A stretch of DNA of 64,000 nucleotides from Kingdonia uniflora (lineage: Eukaryota; Streptophyta; Magnoliopsida; Ranunculales; Circaeasteraceae), in the NCBI GenBank assembly GCA_014058105.1, contig JACGCM010002776.1:868001-932000 (forward strand), given 5' to 3'. The translations under genes and the position numbers were made by a program. Every line of letters begins with the position of its first letter. Within the stretch, counting starts at the first letter, position 1. The notes below the pieces were generated by a model that was given only the letters and a program-made list of their open reading frames with translations, did not search any database and was not told the origin of the DNA. This document shows positions 45,025-56,356 of this stretch, one piece after another.

Positions 45025-45389
45025 TTACCGTTTGAAAGGATACATCAAACGAAGTCTAACAGGCCCACAAATTTCTGCTTCCTCTATTAAATCTAGAATG
45101 AGGTGCGTTATTGGAACGAAAAAAGGAGGAAAGTATTTCTCGAATATGCAAAATGCTTCGGTAGCACGTCGTATAGCAATAGTAAGGTTATCACGTCGAA
45201 TGGACTTGGAGCATACTACATTGAAAAATATTAATAATTGTCGAATGGCGGTAACCAATGGCTTTTGTTTCTTTAAGCCATGCATTAACAACACTGGTAG
45301 CAAATGTTACATTAGAATGTGATAGTCATGGGATTTTAAACCCTTCACTTAAAGACCTTCCATGTTCACAAGACGCTCCCAATTAGAAC
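45025..45389 (-). pseudogene. CACTA transposase C-terminal region (DUF4218-like)
   Basis: The minus strand reads NWERLVNMEGL*VKGLKSHD then YHILM*HLLPVLLMHGL-type sequence. It continues TAIRQLLIFFNVVCSKSI, FCIFEKYFPPFF and EAEICGPVRLRLMYPFKR. This matches DUF4218 (LPVA.R...FFN.ICSK...LEKYFPP.FF....HL...CGPV..RWMYPFER). It continues directly from the open frame at 51390-51195 on the other side of element C. Confidence 0.8.
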
Positions 45390-45952
45390 TGATCCAGGAG
45401 GATCTAGAGTTATTTGAAGATTTGTAAAAGTCGTTCGAACGAAGATGAGTGTCGTTTGAATGAGTTGACATGTGCTCTGGAAATTTGGCCCAGAGCCACT
45501 TTTTTGTTCGAACGAAGTTGAGTGTCGTTCGAACAAGTTGACATGTCCTCTTGAAATTTGGCTCAGAGCCATATGTCGTTTGAACGAAGTTGAGTATCGT
45601 TAGAACGAGTTGGCCAATTTTTCTAGGGTTTAGACCAATTAGGCGTAATGTCGTTCGAACGACTCTCTAGTTTGTTCGAACGACTTTGGCACTGTTTTGG
45701 AATCTCAGGCGTTGTTTTTCCTTGAGATTTATTCTTTTATGATTTTCGAGTTCCCCAGTATATAAAGGGAACTTAAAGCTATTTTCTAGGTTATGTTAGA
45801 TCTAAAAAGAGTTCTGAGAGAAGCCTAGGGTTTGAGAGATTCTCTTTGTAATTTAATGCGCTTTAGTAATCAAATTCATTATTTTTCCAAACCAATTGAT
45901 GTTCTTCATGTTTCTCTACTAACTAAAAGCTTCTCAATCAAATTATAGATTA
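45390..45952 (+). repeat. 5' LTR of element C
   Basis: It matches the 3' LTR at 50671 from its first base (TGATCCAGGAGGATCTA). It carries five or more TTCGAA-type palindromes, including a perfect GTCGTTCGAACGAC at 45651. A promoter-like AGTATATAAAGGGAAC lies near 45758. Confidence 0.88.
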
Positions 45953-45954
45953 AG

Positions 45955-45963
45955 TGGTATCAG
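45955..45963 (+). promoter_or_regulatory. Primer-binding site of element C
   Basis: TGGTATCAG, two bases after the LTR, matches the first nine bases of the tRNA-iMet PBS. Confidence 0.75.
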
Positions 45964-46105
45964 TTTTCCTGTTTTCGATTCTCAGAAGGTTGATTGTGGT
46001 TTATGGTCTCTATACGTGTCCATCACAAGCAAATGAAGGGGAAGCTAGTGAGTTCGTTGAAGATCCATCGCAAACCTAATTCGAAAAAAGAAGGACGATT
46101 TGGAG

Positions 46106-47130
46106 ATGGGCGATTCCAACGATCGAATCACAACTTTACAAATGATTATATCTGCCCTAACTTCTACTGTTGGGGAGTTAGTTGAACAATTGCATCTCAC
46201 AAACCTCGGGTTAGGCTTCATTTCGGTGACTTGGCAAGGCCGCTCTCAAAGACGACGTCGATCAAAGAAGAAAGGGGTTTTGGAGGTGGATGGAGACAAG
46301 GTTCATACGGAGAAAGATTATGATTCTAGTGATGCCGATTCCGTCAAGGAGCGTCCAGGTTTAGGTAAGTCAATGAATCCTATGCGTAATCTTCGTCTTG
46401 GTTTTAAAATTGAGATTCCAGTTTTTGATGGTTCCGTTGACGTCGAGAAATTAGATAAGTGGTTAGATAGGTTGGAGACCTATTTTTTAATTGATAAATA
46501 TTCCAATACTCAGAAGATTTGCTTCTCAACTTTCAAATTCATAATTTAATCACTCACGTGGTAGAGATCCAATCAGAAACGACATGGTGCCAAAAGTCAG
46601 AGTTGGAAGGAATTCAAGGTATTGGTGAGGAAGTAATTCTATCCAATTGGGTATGAATAAGAGCGATGGTACAAATGGCACAACTTGTGCCAAAGGTTTG
46701 GGCAATTCGTATAACAATTCACTACAGAGTTTCATAACCAAGCATTGGTTTTGGATATTGACGTGGAGGAGTACGATGTAATCTGAAGTATGCGGGGGGT
46801 TTATCAGAGTCCATTCAAAGAGAATTAAAGCTCTTAAATGTGGCAAATATCAAGGATGCTACCGTTAAAGCAATTTCCATTGAGGGCAAATACTTGAAGA
46901 GCGACAAGAAAGACAATAAGAATAAGTCGGGGTACAAGGCTAATTAGAAGTTTGATCAGAAAGGGGAGTCCAAATGAGAGGGATCTTCATTCAAGGAGAC
47001 TATCTATAGTCATTGCAAGGCTAATGAGCACAATTCCGATAGATGTTGGAAACTTCACCTGGAGTTTTGGCCGAAGGAGGATAAGGGCAAGAAAGAGAAA
47101 CGTTCACTAGCCGCAGCGATTGTGGATCTT
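46106..47130 (+). pseudogene. Element C gag (broken)
   Basis: It starts MGDSNDRITTLQMI (an open frame to 46549 with basic QRRRRSKKK). The gag core is FKIEIPVFDGSVDVEKLD, WLDRLETYFLI. After stops, WKEFKVLVRKQFYPIGYE-type sequence follows and then a knuckle-like HCKANEHNSDRCWKLH near 47015-47060. Element D has the same protein at 57138-58070. Confidence 0.75.
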
Positions 47131-47189
47131 CCAGATTTAGATAAGACAAATCCTATGCTTACTCTAATGTTTAAGAAACCTCTAGCTAT

Positions 47190-47740
47190 CGATGAGGCGA
47201 GTCGGGAAGAGCTATTCTTTTTCAGTATTCAGGTGAAGCAGAGCTTAGTTGAGGCTCATCTTAAGCAGAGCGTAGTCAGAAGAATTTAATTTCTGAAGCG
47301 GTGGTAAAGATGATGGGTTTGGCTACTATGGCTCATCTTAAGTTATATGGCTTGGGCTGGATTCATAAAGACGTGGAGTTGAAGATCACTGAGCAGTGTA
47401 CCTTCGAGTTTATGATTACTGAGAAGTTTATTAACGAAGTGACATGTGAGGTAGTTCCGTTGAACGTGTGTCAAGTCATCTTGGGTAGCCCTTATCTTTG
47501 GGACCGAGATATAATCTTTTACCGTCATGCTCGCAAGTATCGTTTGGTGAAAGATGGGGCTAAGTTTCACATTAATGCGTTCAAGGAACATATTATTACC
47601 AGCTATTTGGTAACGGCGACTCAGGCGAAGAGGTGTGTTAATGTGAGCGGAATTTTTTTTTTTTTGTTGGCACTACAGGTTAAAGAGGGTCTGTGGGATA
47701 CAGTATTATCTACTTTGGCAATGTCTTCTACGTAGCAAAT
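47190..47740 (+). pseudogene. Element C protease region
   Basis: The open stretch 47301-47735 includes GLATMAHLKLYGLGWIHK, FMITEKFINEVTCEVVPL, VCQVILGSPYLWDRDIIFY and HARKYRLVKDGAKFHI. These are typical of the retropepsin-linked segment before RT in this group. The expected catalytic D(T/S)G lies in the degraded part before 47300 and cannot be confirmed. D has the same region at 58190-58600. Confidence 0.65.
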
Positions 47741-47889
47741 CGATATGGAGGAGTTGCAAAAGAAGCATAAAAACTTGTTTCTGGGCATAGAAGGGATGTC
47801 GCGTAAGAGGGATGCGGAGCATGAGATCACCTTGGTGAATGGTGAGCCACTACCCAATATTGGGTCATATAGGACTTCTGTTATTGAGT

Positions 47890-49120
47890 CTGATGAGATC
47901 AAAAAATAGGTACATGAACTCTTGGAGCAAGGAGTTATTAATCCAAGTTGTTCACCTCGTAGTTCGCCGGTATTACTGGTGCCGAGGAAGGATAGGTCAT
48001 GGAGGATGTGTATGGATTATCGGGCATTGAACAAGATCATGGTGAAGAATCATTATCCGCTTCCACGGATTGACGAGCTTTTAGATGAGTTGCAGAAGGA
48101 TATTTTTTAACCAAATTGGATCTTAAGTCGGGTTACCATCAAGTTCGAATTCGGGAGAAGGATACTTAGAAGACAGCGTTCAAAACCAAATAGGGCTTAT
48201 TTGAGTGGTTAGTGATGCCTTTTGGGTTATGCAATGCTCCGGCGACGTTTATGCGACTCATGGGAGGAGCATCTTGGGCTCTTGTGATTGTATATTTGGA
48301 TTGTATATTTGGTTTTGAACGTTTATTGATGATTTTGTGATTGTATATTTGGATGATATCTTGATATATAGTCGTACATGGGAGGAGCATCTTGGGCATT
48401 TACGCAAAGTGCTAGGCAATTTGCGATCACAACAGCCTTTTTTGAACGGGAAGAAGTGCGAGTTTGGGAAATGGGAGCTAGTCTATTTGGGAATTCTCGC
48501 TGGTGGCGGCGAGCTTAAGGTCGATCTGGAGAAGGTCTCGGTCATTACTAATTGGCCTCGACCCCGCACAGTGACAGAAGTGAGGAGTTTTATGGGTTCT
48601 TGTCAGCACTTACGAAAATTTATTTGGCATTTTTCCCAAATAACCGAACCGTTATATTCTCTTACGAAGACTGGGGTACAGTTTATGTGGGAAGAGCACC
48701 ATGAGAAGACCTTTTTGTTACTGAAGTGGAAGATTTTGGATGCACCAATGATAGCATTGCCTAATTTGCAGTGGCCTTTAAGGTCGAGACAGATACGTCA
48801 GACTATGCATTAGGGGCAATTCTTTTACGGATGGGAAGACGACTGCTTGCCATTCTGAGATGTTTACAGAAGCAGTACGAAACTATCCTGCCTGTGATAA
48901 GGAGTTCTAAGCGCTATATCAATCAGTTAAGCATTGGCGGAGTAACTTATTGGGGAAGGAGGTTGTGGTACATTTTGATCACAAACCATTATAGTTCTTA
49001 TCTATACAGTCCAAGATTTAGCAAGCTCACCATATGAAGTGGATGTCCTACCTTCAGCAGTTTACCTTATTGATCAGGCATAAGAAAGAAGTGGACAATA
49101 AGATGGCTGATATGTTATCT
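47890..49120 (+). pseudogene. Element C reverse transcriptase and RNase H
   Basis: RT motifs are [55 protein letters not shown] (with a TAG) and [13 protein letters not shown] local rearrangement follows, then catalytic IVYLDDILIYSRTWEEHLGH near 48337 and LVYLGILAGGGELKVD. RNase H is partial: FKVETDTSDYALGAIL near 48775, then a degraded tail and LIRHKKEVDNKMADMLSRPP. The repeat of GGGAGGAGCATCTTGGGC at 48261 and 48380 marks the rearranged part. Confidence 0.8.
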
Positions 49121-50660
49121 CGACCCCCATTACTAACTATTTTCACTTTGTTGGTAGCTATACAAATCCATCTGATAGTTCCTTCTGAGTACATTTTAGT
49201 GTATGAAAACGATAAGGAGTTCAGTGTTATTCATGAGAAGTTGCTACAGGGCAAGATGTACGAGTATGTTCTGAATGATGGTTTGATTTACAGGGGCAGT
49301 CTACTATGTATTTCTGAGGGCAGAGACCGTTTACAATGGATTCATGAGGCACATTGTTCCTATGTGGCAGGTCATCTCGGGGTTGAGAAGACTCTTTTGA
49401 ATATGCGGCGTTATGTCTATTGGTTAAAGATGCAGGTGGATGTTGCTCGTGTGGTTCGTGGTTGCGTGTTATGTAGCACATCAAAACCTTCCAATAGGAA
49501 GATAGGACTGTACTTACCATTGTCAGTTCCTAGTCAACCTTGGGAAAGTATTTCGATGAATTTTATGGGTGGTTTTCCCATGATCAGAGGTAAGAATGAC
49601 TATTTGTTTGTGGTGGTGGATCGATTCAGTAAGATGATTGTTCTTATTCCATGCCAGAAGATGGTCACAGGGGAAGGAGCAGCGCGATTATTTTTTAGAG
49701 ACGTCTGGATGTATTTCGGGCTCCCTTCTTCTATTATTTCTGATAGGGATAGCCACTTTTTGGGGCATTTTTGGAGATCGTTAAGGGGGATGATGGACAC
49801 TAAGTTGAAGAGAAATACCACTTTTCATCCATAGACAGACGGGCAAACAGAAGTCGTCAATTGTACTTTTGTACATTTATTATGGGGATTCCATTCTAAG
49901 CATCCTAACAGTTGGGATGAGTGTTTACCGTATCTTCAGTTTGCGTTCAATCGGGCGATTCATGGTTCCACGTTGAAGTCTCCTATTAAATTTTGTTTGG
50001 GGTACTTGCCGCAAAGCTCTTTTGATCTGACGTTTAGTCTTGGCGACAAGACGGTGTTAGGGAAAAAGGAAGAGGAGCAGATTAAAGCTCAGCGTTTCAT
50101 TGAGAAGATCAGCTAGGTTCATAAGGTATTTGAAGCTCAATTGAAGAAGACTCAAGCGAAGAATAAGGCTCGCCATGACAAGTATTGGGTTGAGTGCACT
50201 TTTCCAGAGGGCAACCTCGTTTGGTTGCATTTGGGTAAGGAACGGCTTAAGGGAGAAGGTAAAAAGCTCAAACCTATCTGTTATGGTCTATTTTTGATAC
50301 TCAAGAAGATTGGGGATAATGCATTCTAGTTGGATTTTCCAGTTTTCATGAAGATATATTCGGTGATTAATGTTGAGCATTTGAAGTTGTTTGAGCTGTC
50401 TCTTTTGGATGAAGACTCTGCAATCGATACTCACCTACCGTCAGTTAATGACTTATGGATGGAAAGAGAAGATCCATTGCCGGAGGATGGTATTCTAGAG
50501 TGGAAGGTTCATACTACAAGATGGGGTGCTATTGATTCGTTTCGAGTTGGGAAGAAGGGTCAGCTACTAAGTAAGTCAAAGTGGTAGAGCAGGGAATTGT
50601 GCATTGCGGCATTCCCACATCTCCAGTACTAGCTTGAGCAGGAGCTTAAGGCTTCTAAAG
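49121..50660 (+). pseudogene. Element C integrase
   Basis: The zinc domain has IHEAHCSYVAGHLGVEKT then GCVLCSTSKPSN in place of the usual CxxC (C-V-L-C is kept). In the core, the first Asp of DFMG is Asn (MNFMGGF), the second is in IISDRDSHFLGHFW, and the Glu follows a TAG in HP*TDGQTEVVN. The C-terminal part at 50141-50587 includes NKARHDKYWVECTFPEGNLV and LKLFELSLLDEDSAIDTH. Stops at 49832, 50116 and 50328. Confidence 0.8.
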
Positions 50661-50670
50661 TAGAGAGCCA

Positions 50671-51189
50671 TGATCCAGGAGGATCTAAATTTATTTGAAG
50701 ATTTATAAAAGTCGTTCGAGCGAGTTGACATGTCCTCTCGAAATTTGGCCCAGAGCCATTTTTTCGTTCGAACAAAAATGAGTGTCATTCGAGCGAGTTG
50801 ACATGTCCTCTAGAAATTTGGCCCAGAGCAATTTGTCGTTCGAACGAAGTTGAGTATCGTTTGAATAGGTTGGTCTATTTTTCTAGGGTTTACACCAATT
50901 AGGCGTAAAGTCGCTCAAACGACTTTGGCACTATTTTGGAATCTCAGGCATTATTTTGCCTCAAGATTCGTTCTTTTATGATTTTCAAGTTCCCTAGTAT
51001 ATAAAGGGAACTTAGGTTATTTTCTAGGTTATGTTAGATCTAAAAAGAGCTCTGCGAGAAGCCTAGGGTTTGAGAGATTCTCTTTGTAATTACTGCGTTT
51101 TAGTAATCGAATTCTTAATTTTTCCAAACCAATTGGTGTTCTTCGTATTTCTCTACTAACTAAAAGCTTCTCAATCGTATTGTGGATTA
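50671..51189 (+). repeat. 3' LTR of element C
   Basis: It runs from TGATCCAGGAGGATCTA to GTGGATTA and is followed by target duplication AGAAC. It is shorter than the 5' LTR (519 against 563) and keeps several TTCGAA-type palindromes. Confidence 0.88.
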
Positions 51190-51194
51190 AGAAC

Positions 51195-53230
51195 TATAAC
51201 CAATAAGAACCTTTAGCGAACTCAAAGTGCTACAAATTAATTGTTTATCAGTTTGGGACAAAGCAAATGGAGATTTCGGCAAAAAAAACTTGTTCCCTTT
51301 TTCCACAGGCCATAAGTGTTTTCTTTTTTTCATTCTTTTGGAATCCTGACGAGCTTTAAGTTCGTCTTTGGTCTTGCCCTTTATTCCCATAAGTGTCGCA
51401 AAAAGATTATGTGCAAAATTACTTTTACTCTTTGGCGCAGGAGTATGAGCTTTCCTCTCTTTTTTTGTGCGTACCTTTTACTCTTTCATTTTAGCGTAGG
51501 TGTCTTCCTTTTCATGCCTATTATATTTCCATACAATATTTTTAAGCCTTCTACTTTTTTTAGTATTTCAGAACCAGACAAACGCGGAGGAGCCTTCCGA
51601 TGTTCCTTACACCCGTTAAATTGTGACTTTTGTGACCTAAAAGGATGATTTCAAGGTAGAAATCTTCGGGTACCCATGTAAGCATGCTTCCATCCATGTG
51701 TTTAGCCATTCTGAATCTACCTTTTCACTACAAACAGGACAAGCAAATTTTCCCCCAGTTTTATACCCAAATAGATATCCATATGCCGGAAAGTCATGTA
51801 TGACCCATAAAAGAATCGCTTTCATTGTAAAATTAGTCTTACTATGTGCATCATAGGTCATCCTCCCATTGGACCACAAGTCATTCAACTCTGAAATCAA
51901 TGGTTGAATATAAACATCAATATTCTTACCTAGACCGGTCGGTCCAGGTATCAAGAGTGATAACATTGTGAACTCTTTACGCATACATAAAGATGGTGGA
52001 AGGTTATAAGGAACAAGCAAAACTTGCCAGCAACTATAAGAAATACTCTTGTTACCAAATGGGTTAAATCCGTTTGTTGCAAGTCCAAGATAGACATTGC
52101 ATTTTTCGGAAGAAAAACTTGGCCACTTATCGTTTACTTGTTTCCGACAAGTAGAATCAACTGGATGACTCATAACATCATCTGGAGAACTTGACCTCGA
52201 GTGCCAAATCATACTTTCAGGAATCCATGAAATGCTGAAAAATAATATGCATTACCTATAAATACTAAATGTTAATATACCAAAAAGTAATTAATCTAAA
52301 AGGGATACAACTACTAACCTATACAATCTCTGCAATCTTGGTGTCAGGGGAAAGTATTTTAGCACCTTCACTGGTACACGTCGACTTTTCTTCTTCTCAA
52401 GAAACTTTGCTTTATATCTACTAGCACCACAAGTTGGGAAATTATCTTTAAGCTCATGTTCCCTCCAAAATAGTACACAATCATTGGGGCATGCAACAAT
52501 ATTCTCGTAGGTCATTCCCAAAACATTGACTAATTTCTTTGAATTATGTGTTGTTGGGCAACGAGTTCTCACTTGGGAGATATTTTTAACAACTTCTAAG
52601 AACCCAGTAAAGGCATTATTAGACACGTTAAATCTTGTCTTCACGCTCATCAACTCAATTACCGCAAACAACATGGTTTCCACTGGTCATGATGGGTATA
52701 AGGGGCGTGCATCATCCTCCCACAACTTTTTGTACTTAGGTTCTTCGCGTGGGTCAATCAAATCCTCCCCAGCTTGTGTGTGGTCAACATTTGGTTGTTC
52801 CTGACCATTAACATCGTCGAAAGAAACATCATTTGTAGATGGAACTATATCTGCCGATTGGATACGCATAAATGCGTCATCCACTAAATTAAGCATTCTT
52901 GGAACATCTTCAGTGACAGGATTACTAGATGTAACATGGGGCTCTTCAATGGCATCGTCATCCTCAAATGGTTCTCCGTGGCAATACCATGTGGTGCATG
53001 ATTTATTGATACCATTCATGATTAGGTGGTCAATAATAGTTATTGGTGTAATTTTTCCACGTTTGTTAAGACATTTGACACAAGGACAGGAAAACGAATC
53101 AACATTTAATCAAGATTTTGCAAATACGATCAATAAGCATACACCTCCTAAGTATTCAGGTGACGTTTTCTCAGCCTGCATCCAGTCCTTGTTGGAGATA
53201 CTCGACGATATTAATGGAAAATGATAAGGA
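51195..53230 (-). pseudogene. CACTA transposase (tnp2 / Transposase_21 type)
   Basis: On the minus strand the Transpos_assoc domain comes first (KDWMQAEKTSPEYLGGV, FSCPCVKCLNKRGKITPI, TTWYCHGEP, 53220-52970), with a frameshift near 53020. An acidic linker follows, then IVACPNDCVLFWREHELKD and CGASRYKAKF with VLKYFPLTPRLQRLYR (52510-52310). An intron-like gap comes next, then the core at 52212-51637 (LGLATNGFNPFG, SCWQVLLVPYNLPPSLCM, FTMLSLLIPGPTGLGKNIDV, LLWVIHDFPAYGYL, GGKFACPVCSEKVD). At 51390-51195 is KTKDELKARQDSKRMKK to LIGYSS. It catalyses CACTA cut-and-paste movement. Element C interrupts it after GYSS; it is disabled. Confidence 0.9.
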
Positions 53231-54650
53231 GAACCAACAAAGAAAACTACCCATAAATAAAGATATGGTGTATGGTTAATGTAAAACAATAAAATGTTCA
53301 GTTGAAGAAAAAACTAATATATCCAATCATATAAAATTCAATCAAAAGCCGTTTAGACAGACTATGCATTATCAGTGGGATTGCTACATTTTTCACATTC
53401 TGGTATTATATGTTGTGAAATGTGGCGGCCTCGTCGTTACTAACAGTGTCTTCGGGATCTACTAACTGCACCTCTTTGATTAGTAAATCTTTTCTTGTAT
53501 TCATTGTAACTTGTATTTTACCACATAAGATTATAGTGTTCTCATTCTATTTGTACCCCTTTTGTAAGTGTCTTGGTGTACATTAATGTAATTTTGAGTG
53601 TTGAAAAAAAATCATGAGCGAAGAATTTCGTATAAGATGTTTCTATACAATTGTTGATTGAACCAAATTTTGATCAAATGTAACATTCAATTAGTTCTTC
53701 CATGGTACATCTACTTGAGTATGCCAAATTAAACCACTTTTATCTGATAACTATATAATGTTAGCAACATATTTAGCAATAATCTGTTTGTAGGAGAAGA
53801 GTGTTCAACCCTGCAGCTTATATAGAGAATCAACATAAATACATTAACAAATTATGTATACTATCAAAGTGAAAAGAACATAACTATTAAGTAATACACA
53901 TAGAAGAAATTATATATGTTATTAAAGTAAAAAACATACATTAACAAATTAGAGATAGCTTCCCTCAGTTTGAATCCCCAATTCAATTTCAATGACCCAA
54001 ATCTTCCAGCAATTACGAGAGAACAAGCATATACCTTTGTAAAACAAAAACAAAAACAAAACAAATAGAAGTTCAAAGAAATCCTAAGGATAATCAATTG
54101 AATAAATAATTGAATCTACCCAACAATGATCTTTACCTAAATTAACAATGAAGTAAAATAGAAAGAGAAAATTGATAAGGAGATGGAGAGAGGTCGTACC
54201 TTCAACTATCTGTAAAAGGGATTAGAATCCTTAGATTTATGGAGAAGTAATTAGATATACAATTAATATCCAATTCGAAACCTAACTGAATAATTGATTA
54301 AAATCCAGAAATATTGGGAGAGAATCATGGGAACTGGGGGAAGAGAATCGTGCGGAGGAGGGGAACCAATTTTCCAATTCAAATTTTTGTGGTAGAATCA
54401 TGATAGCGAGAGAATCGTGGGTGGGGAGAGTTGTAGGAAGGAGGGAAAGGGAATTGGGATGGAGGAAAATTCGAATTAGTCTCGAGACCTATTTTGGGAG
54501 AGTTGTAGAAAGGAGTAAAAGGGAATTGGGATGGAGGGAAAGTCGAATTTGTCTCAAGACCTGTTTAAGTAATAATGACAAATGCCAAATAAAATGTCTA
54601 AGAATATAGTCGTGTACTAACGGCGGTAATTTAAGTCGTTTGTCATAGTC
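53231..54650. other. CACTA 5'-terminal region
   Basis: This region lies upstream of the transposase on the minus strand. It holds copy 2 of the internal duplication (53962-54137) and, near the TIR, two similar GGGAATTGGGATGGAGG blocks at about 54448 and 54522. The transposase promoter is presumably here. No other gene is supported. Confidence 0.55.
53962..54137 (+). repeat. CACTA internal duplication, copy 2
   Basis: Partner of 43992-44180, in the same orientation. See that entry for the shared words. Confidence 0.75.
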
Positions 54651-54675
54651 ATTTTTTCCTATTTTTAGTGTAGTG
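54651..54675 (-). repeat. Right terminal inverted repeat of CACTA
   Basis: The minus strand reads CACTACACTAAAAATAGG then AAAAAA, one substitution from the left end over the first 17 bases. Confidence 0.9.
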
Positions 54676-56104
54676 ACAACAACCCCAATCACCCCCTCAC
54701 TCTTCCCAATTTACCAATGGGTTGGACCTCCAGCCACATGAGTTACCCCCTTCCCCGGTCATGCCGTTACAAACGAAAACCCTAGCAGCACCTACCCACA
54801 ATATGAACAAAATACATATACAAGATAAGAAACGACAAGCAGCAATGCAAATCACCTATTTTTCCAAGATATTAAAAGACATACCGTTCGAATGGATCAG
54901 ATTTTTTAGCAACAACGAAGTGTCCTTCTCTCCTCTCCAACAAGCTCCATCTCAATAATAGTGTATGTGTCTCCTCTCTTCCTCCTTTGTTCTCTCTATG
55001 ATTGATTATTTGGGAACAGTAAATTTCTTTCTCACCCCTTTAAATACCACATCAAAAAAATAAACCCGCCACGATTTCCCCCACTCACCATCATTACCAC
55101 TCCACCACTTCCCCTAATTTTTTGGCTGAGATGTGTCAAGACAATATTACTCTCACTTCCTCCCACGTGCGTATCGTACGCTCACATCATGTAATACTTT
55201 TTATACCACTCGAAGCTTTTGGAACACTGTTCGAAGCTATCAAATCAAACCCACGTATCACTTCCACCTTTGACCCATACCCCGAGGAAACAACATGATG
55301 ACCTGCAGTGGCGCACTGCCCTTGAAACAGTGCCACTTCTAACATGTCTGCTATTACGGCGGTCAGATTATGCAATCAAAGCACATGTGCCTTCGACAGC
55401 CGAAATTTGTAAGCCCTCTCATGCATTCTATTTTGAACCATCATCTACATCTTACTTCATCCCATCGTACATACACATTAAGTACTCAAACCTTCGGTAA
55501 TTATTTTTTGATTATATGACATAACTCAATTTTCTTACAATTTTTAATCGCCTTCAGTTACTTAAGTTTGAAGTTCGAGTGTCAAATACCGCGCCAACAT
55601 TATCCTTGTCTACCAAGCCTACCATAGTTCAACTATCATACTTTAACAAACATGTTTTTCATTTCGAAACAACAAAACCATTTGGCGTACAATAAAAAAT
55701 ATAAAGCAAAGACAGAAATAAAAACATCACCATCAAAAATATCACCTACACTGCCACAACTTTTCAAAGAACCCCCCCCCCCATTTGCATATGGGGTAGT
55801 TTTTATAGAGCCCGGCCTCATCCTCGACTGTGTCTTTCGCATCCACCTGGTCTTCTGCCAGGCACTTCAGCAGATAGTACCGCGTACTAACATTCTGCCC
55901 TAACCACTGCAGTACCCTCCACCAATGCTCATACGGCATCCTGCAAAGAGGCTCTACCGGTTCATGTTCTACCAACTCAGGCAGCTCCCAGTCCAGGCCA
56001 AGATCCCCGAATAACTTTTCCTTCAGCGCGTCCATTTTCTCCTCTATACGTCGTTCCCTCGCCTCAATTCTTTTTTGGTACCTTATGTTTGGTGTAGTTT
56101 TCAT
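54676..56104 (-). pseudogene. Element B antisense gene region, 5' part
   Basis: The minus-strand open stretch 56104-55742 reads MKTTPNIRYQKRIEARERR, KMDALKEKLFGDLGLDWELP, EHWWRVLQWLGQNVSTRYYL and KDTVEDEAGLYKNYPICKW. It occupies the place of the first or small antisense gene in F and G and may be a distant relative of the F small protein (both have an FGxxGxD segment); this is tentative. The remainder to 54676 is degraded and is cut by the CACTA insertion, with the coiled-coil part resuming at 25288. Confidence 0.45.
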
Positions 56105-56168
56105 GGCTTTGGTTATGCAAAGAAGAAGATGAAGATAGTCTGAAATACCACCCCCCTTAACACCCTTC

Positions 56169-56175
56169 ATTTATA
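56169..56175 (-). promoter_or_regulatory. TATA box for antisense genes of element B
   Basis: The minus strand reads AAGTATAAATG, 182 bases inside the 3' LTR edge. It is positioned like the TATA boxes in F and G. Confidence 0.45.
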
Positions 56176-56340
56176 CTTGGATTAAGGGTCATTTATTACC
56201 CCTTAATCAATACTTCTCTTAATTACCCTCTTTAATTACTCCCCTCATAACTGACCACATTCAACTAGTCAACTCTCCAACTTCCCATGCCCAACCATTT
56301 TTCTTAGCACGCGCCATCTACACCAATTTTCAAGGCCCCT

Positions 56341-56356
56341 GCTGAGAGGGGGCAAA
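56341..56356 (+). promoter_or_regulatory. Polypurine tract of element B
   Basis: GCTGAGAGGGGGCAAA lies directly before the 3' LTR. Confidence 0.85.

Larger units (their letters stand above)
45390..51189 (+). mobile_element. Element C: Ty3/gypsy LTR retrotransposon inserted in the CACTA transposase gene
   Basis: Target duplication AGAAC occurs at 45385-45389 and 51190-51194. The LTRs 45390-45952 and 50671-51189 begin TGATCCAGGAGGATCTA and end GATTA. The PBS is TGGTATCAG. It encodes gag, protease, RT, RNase H and integrase in the + direction with many stops. C and D are the same family but separate insertions. The C-terminal tail after integrase (FRVGKKGQLLSKSKW) resembles the region where chromoviruses have a chromodomain, so a chromovirus branch is possible but not proven. 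Confidence 0.88.
25289..54675 (-). mobile_element. CACTA (En/Spm) DNA transposon inserted in element B
   Basis: The left end is CACTACACCAAAAATAG and the right end is the complement of CACTACACTAAAAATAGG. The target duplication is imperfect: ACT at 25286-25288 and ACA at 54676-54678. The transposase gene runs on the minus strand from about 53230 to 44145. Native CACTA sequence is about 7.8 kb once the E/F composite and element C are removed. The insertion separated the two halves of the element B antisense gene. Confidence 0.9.

Noticed and set aside
44145..45322. Plus-strand ORFs at 44173-44400 and 45032-45322 as genes
   Set aside because: They are antisense to the DUF4216- and DUF4218-like parts of the CACTA transposase.
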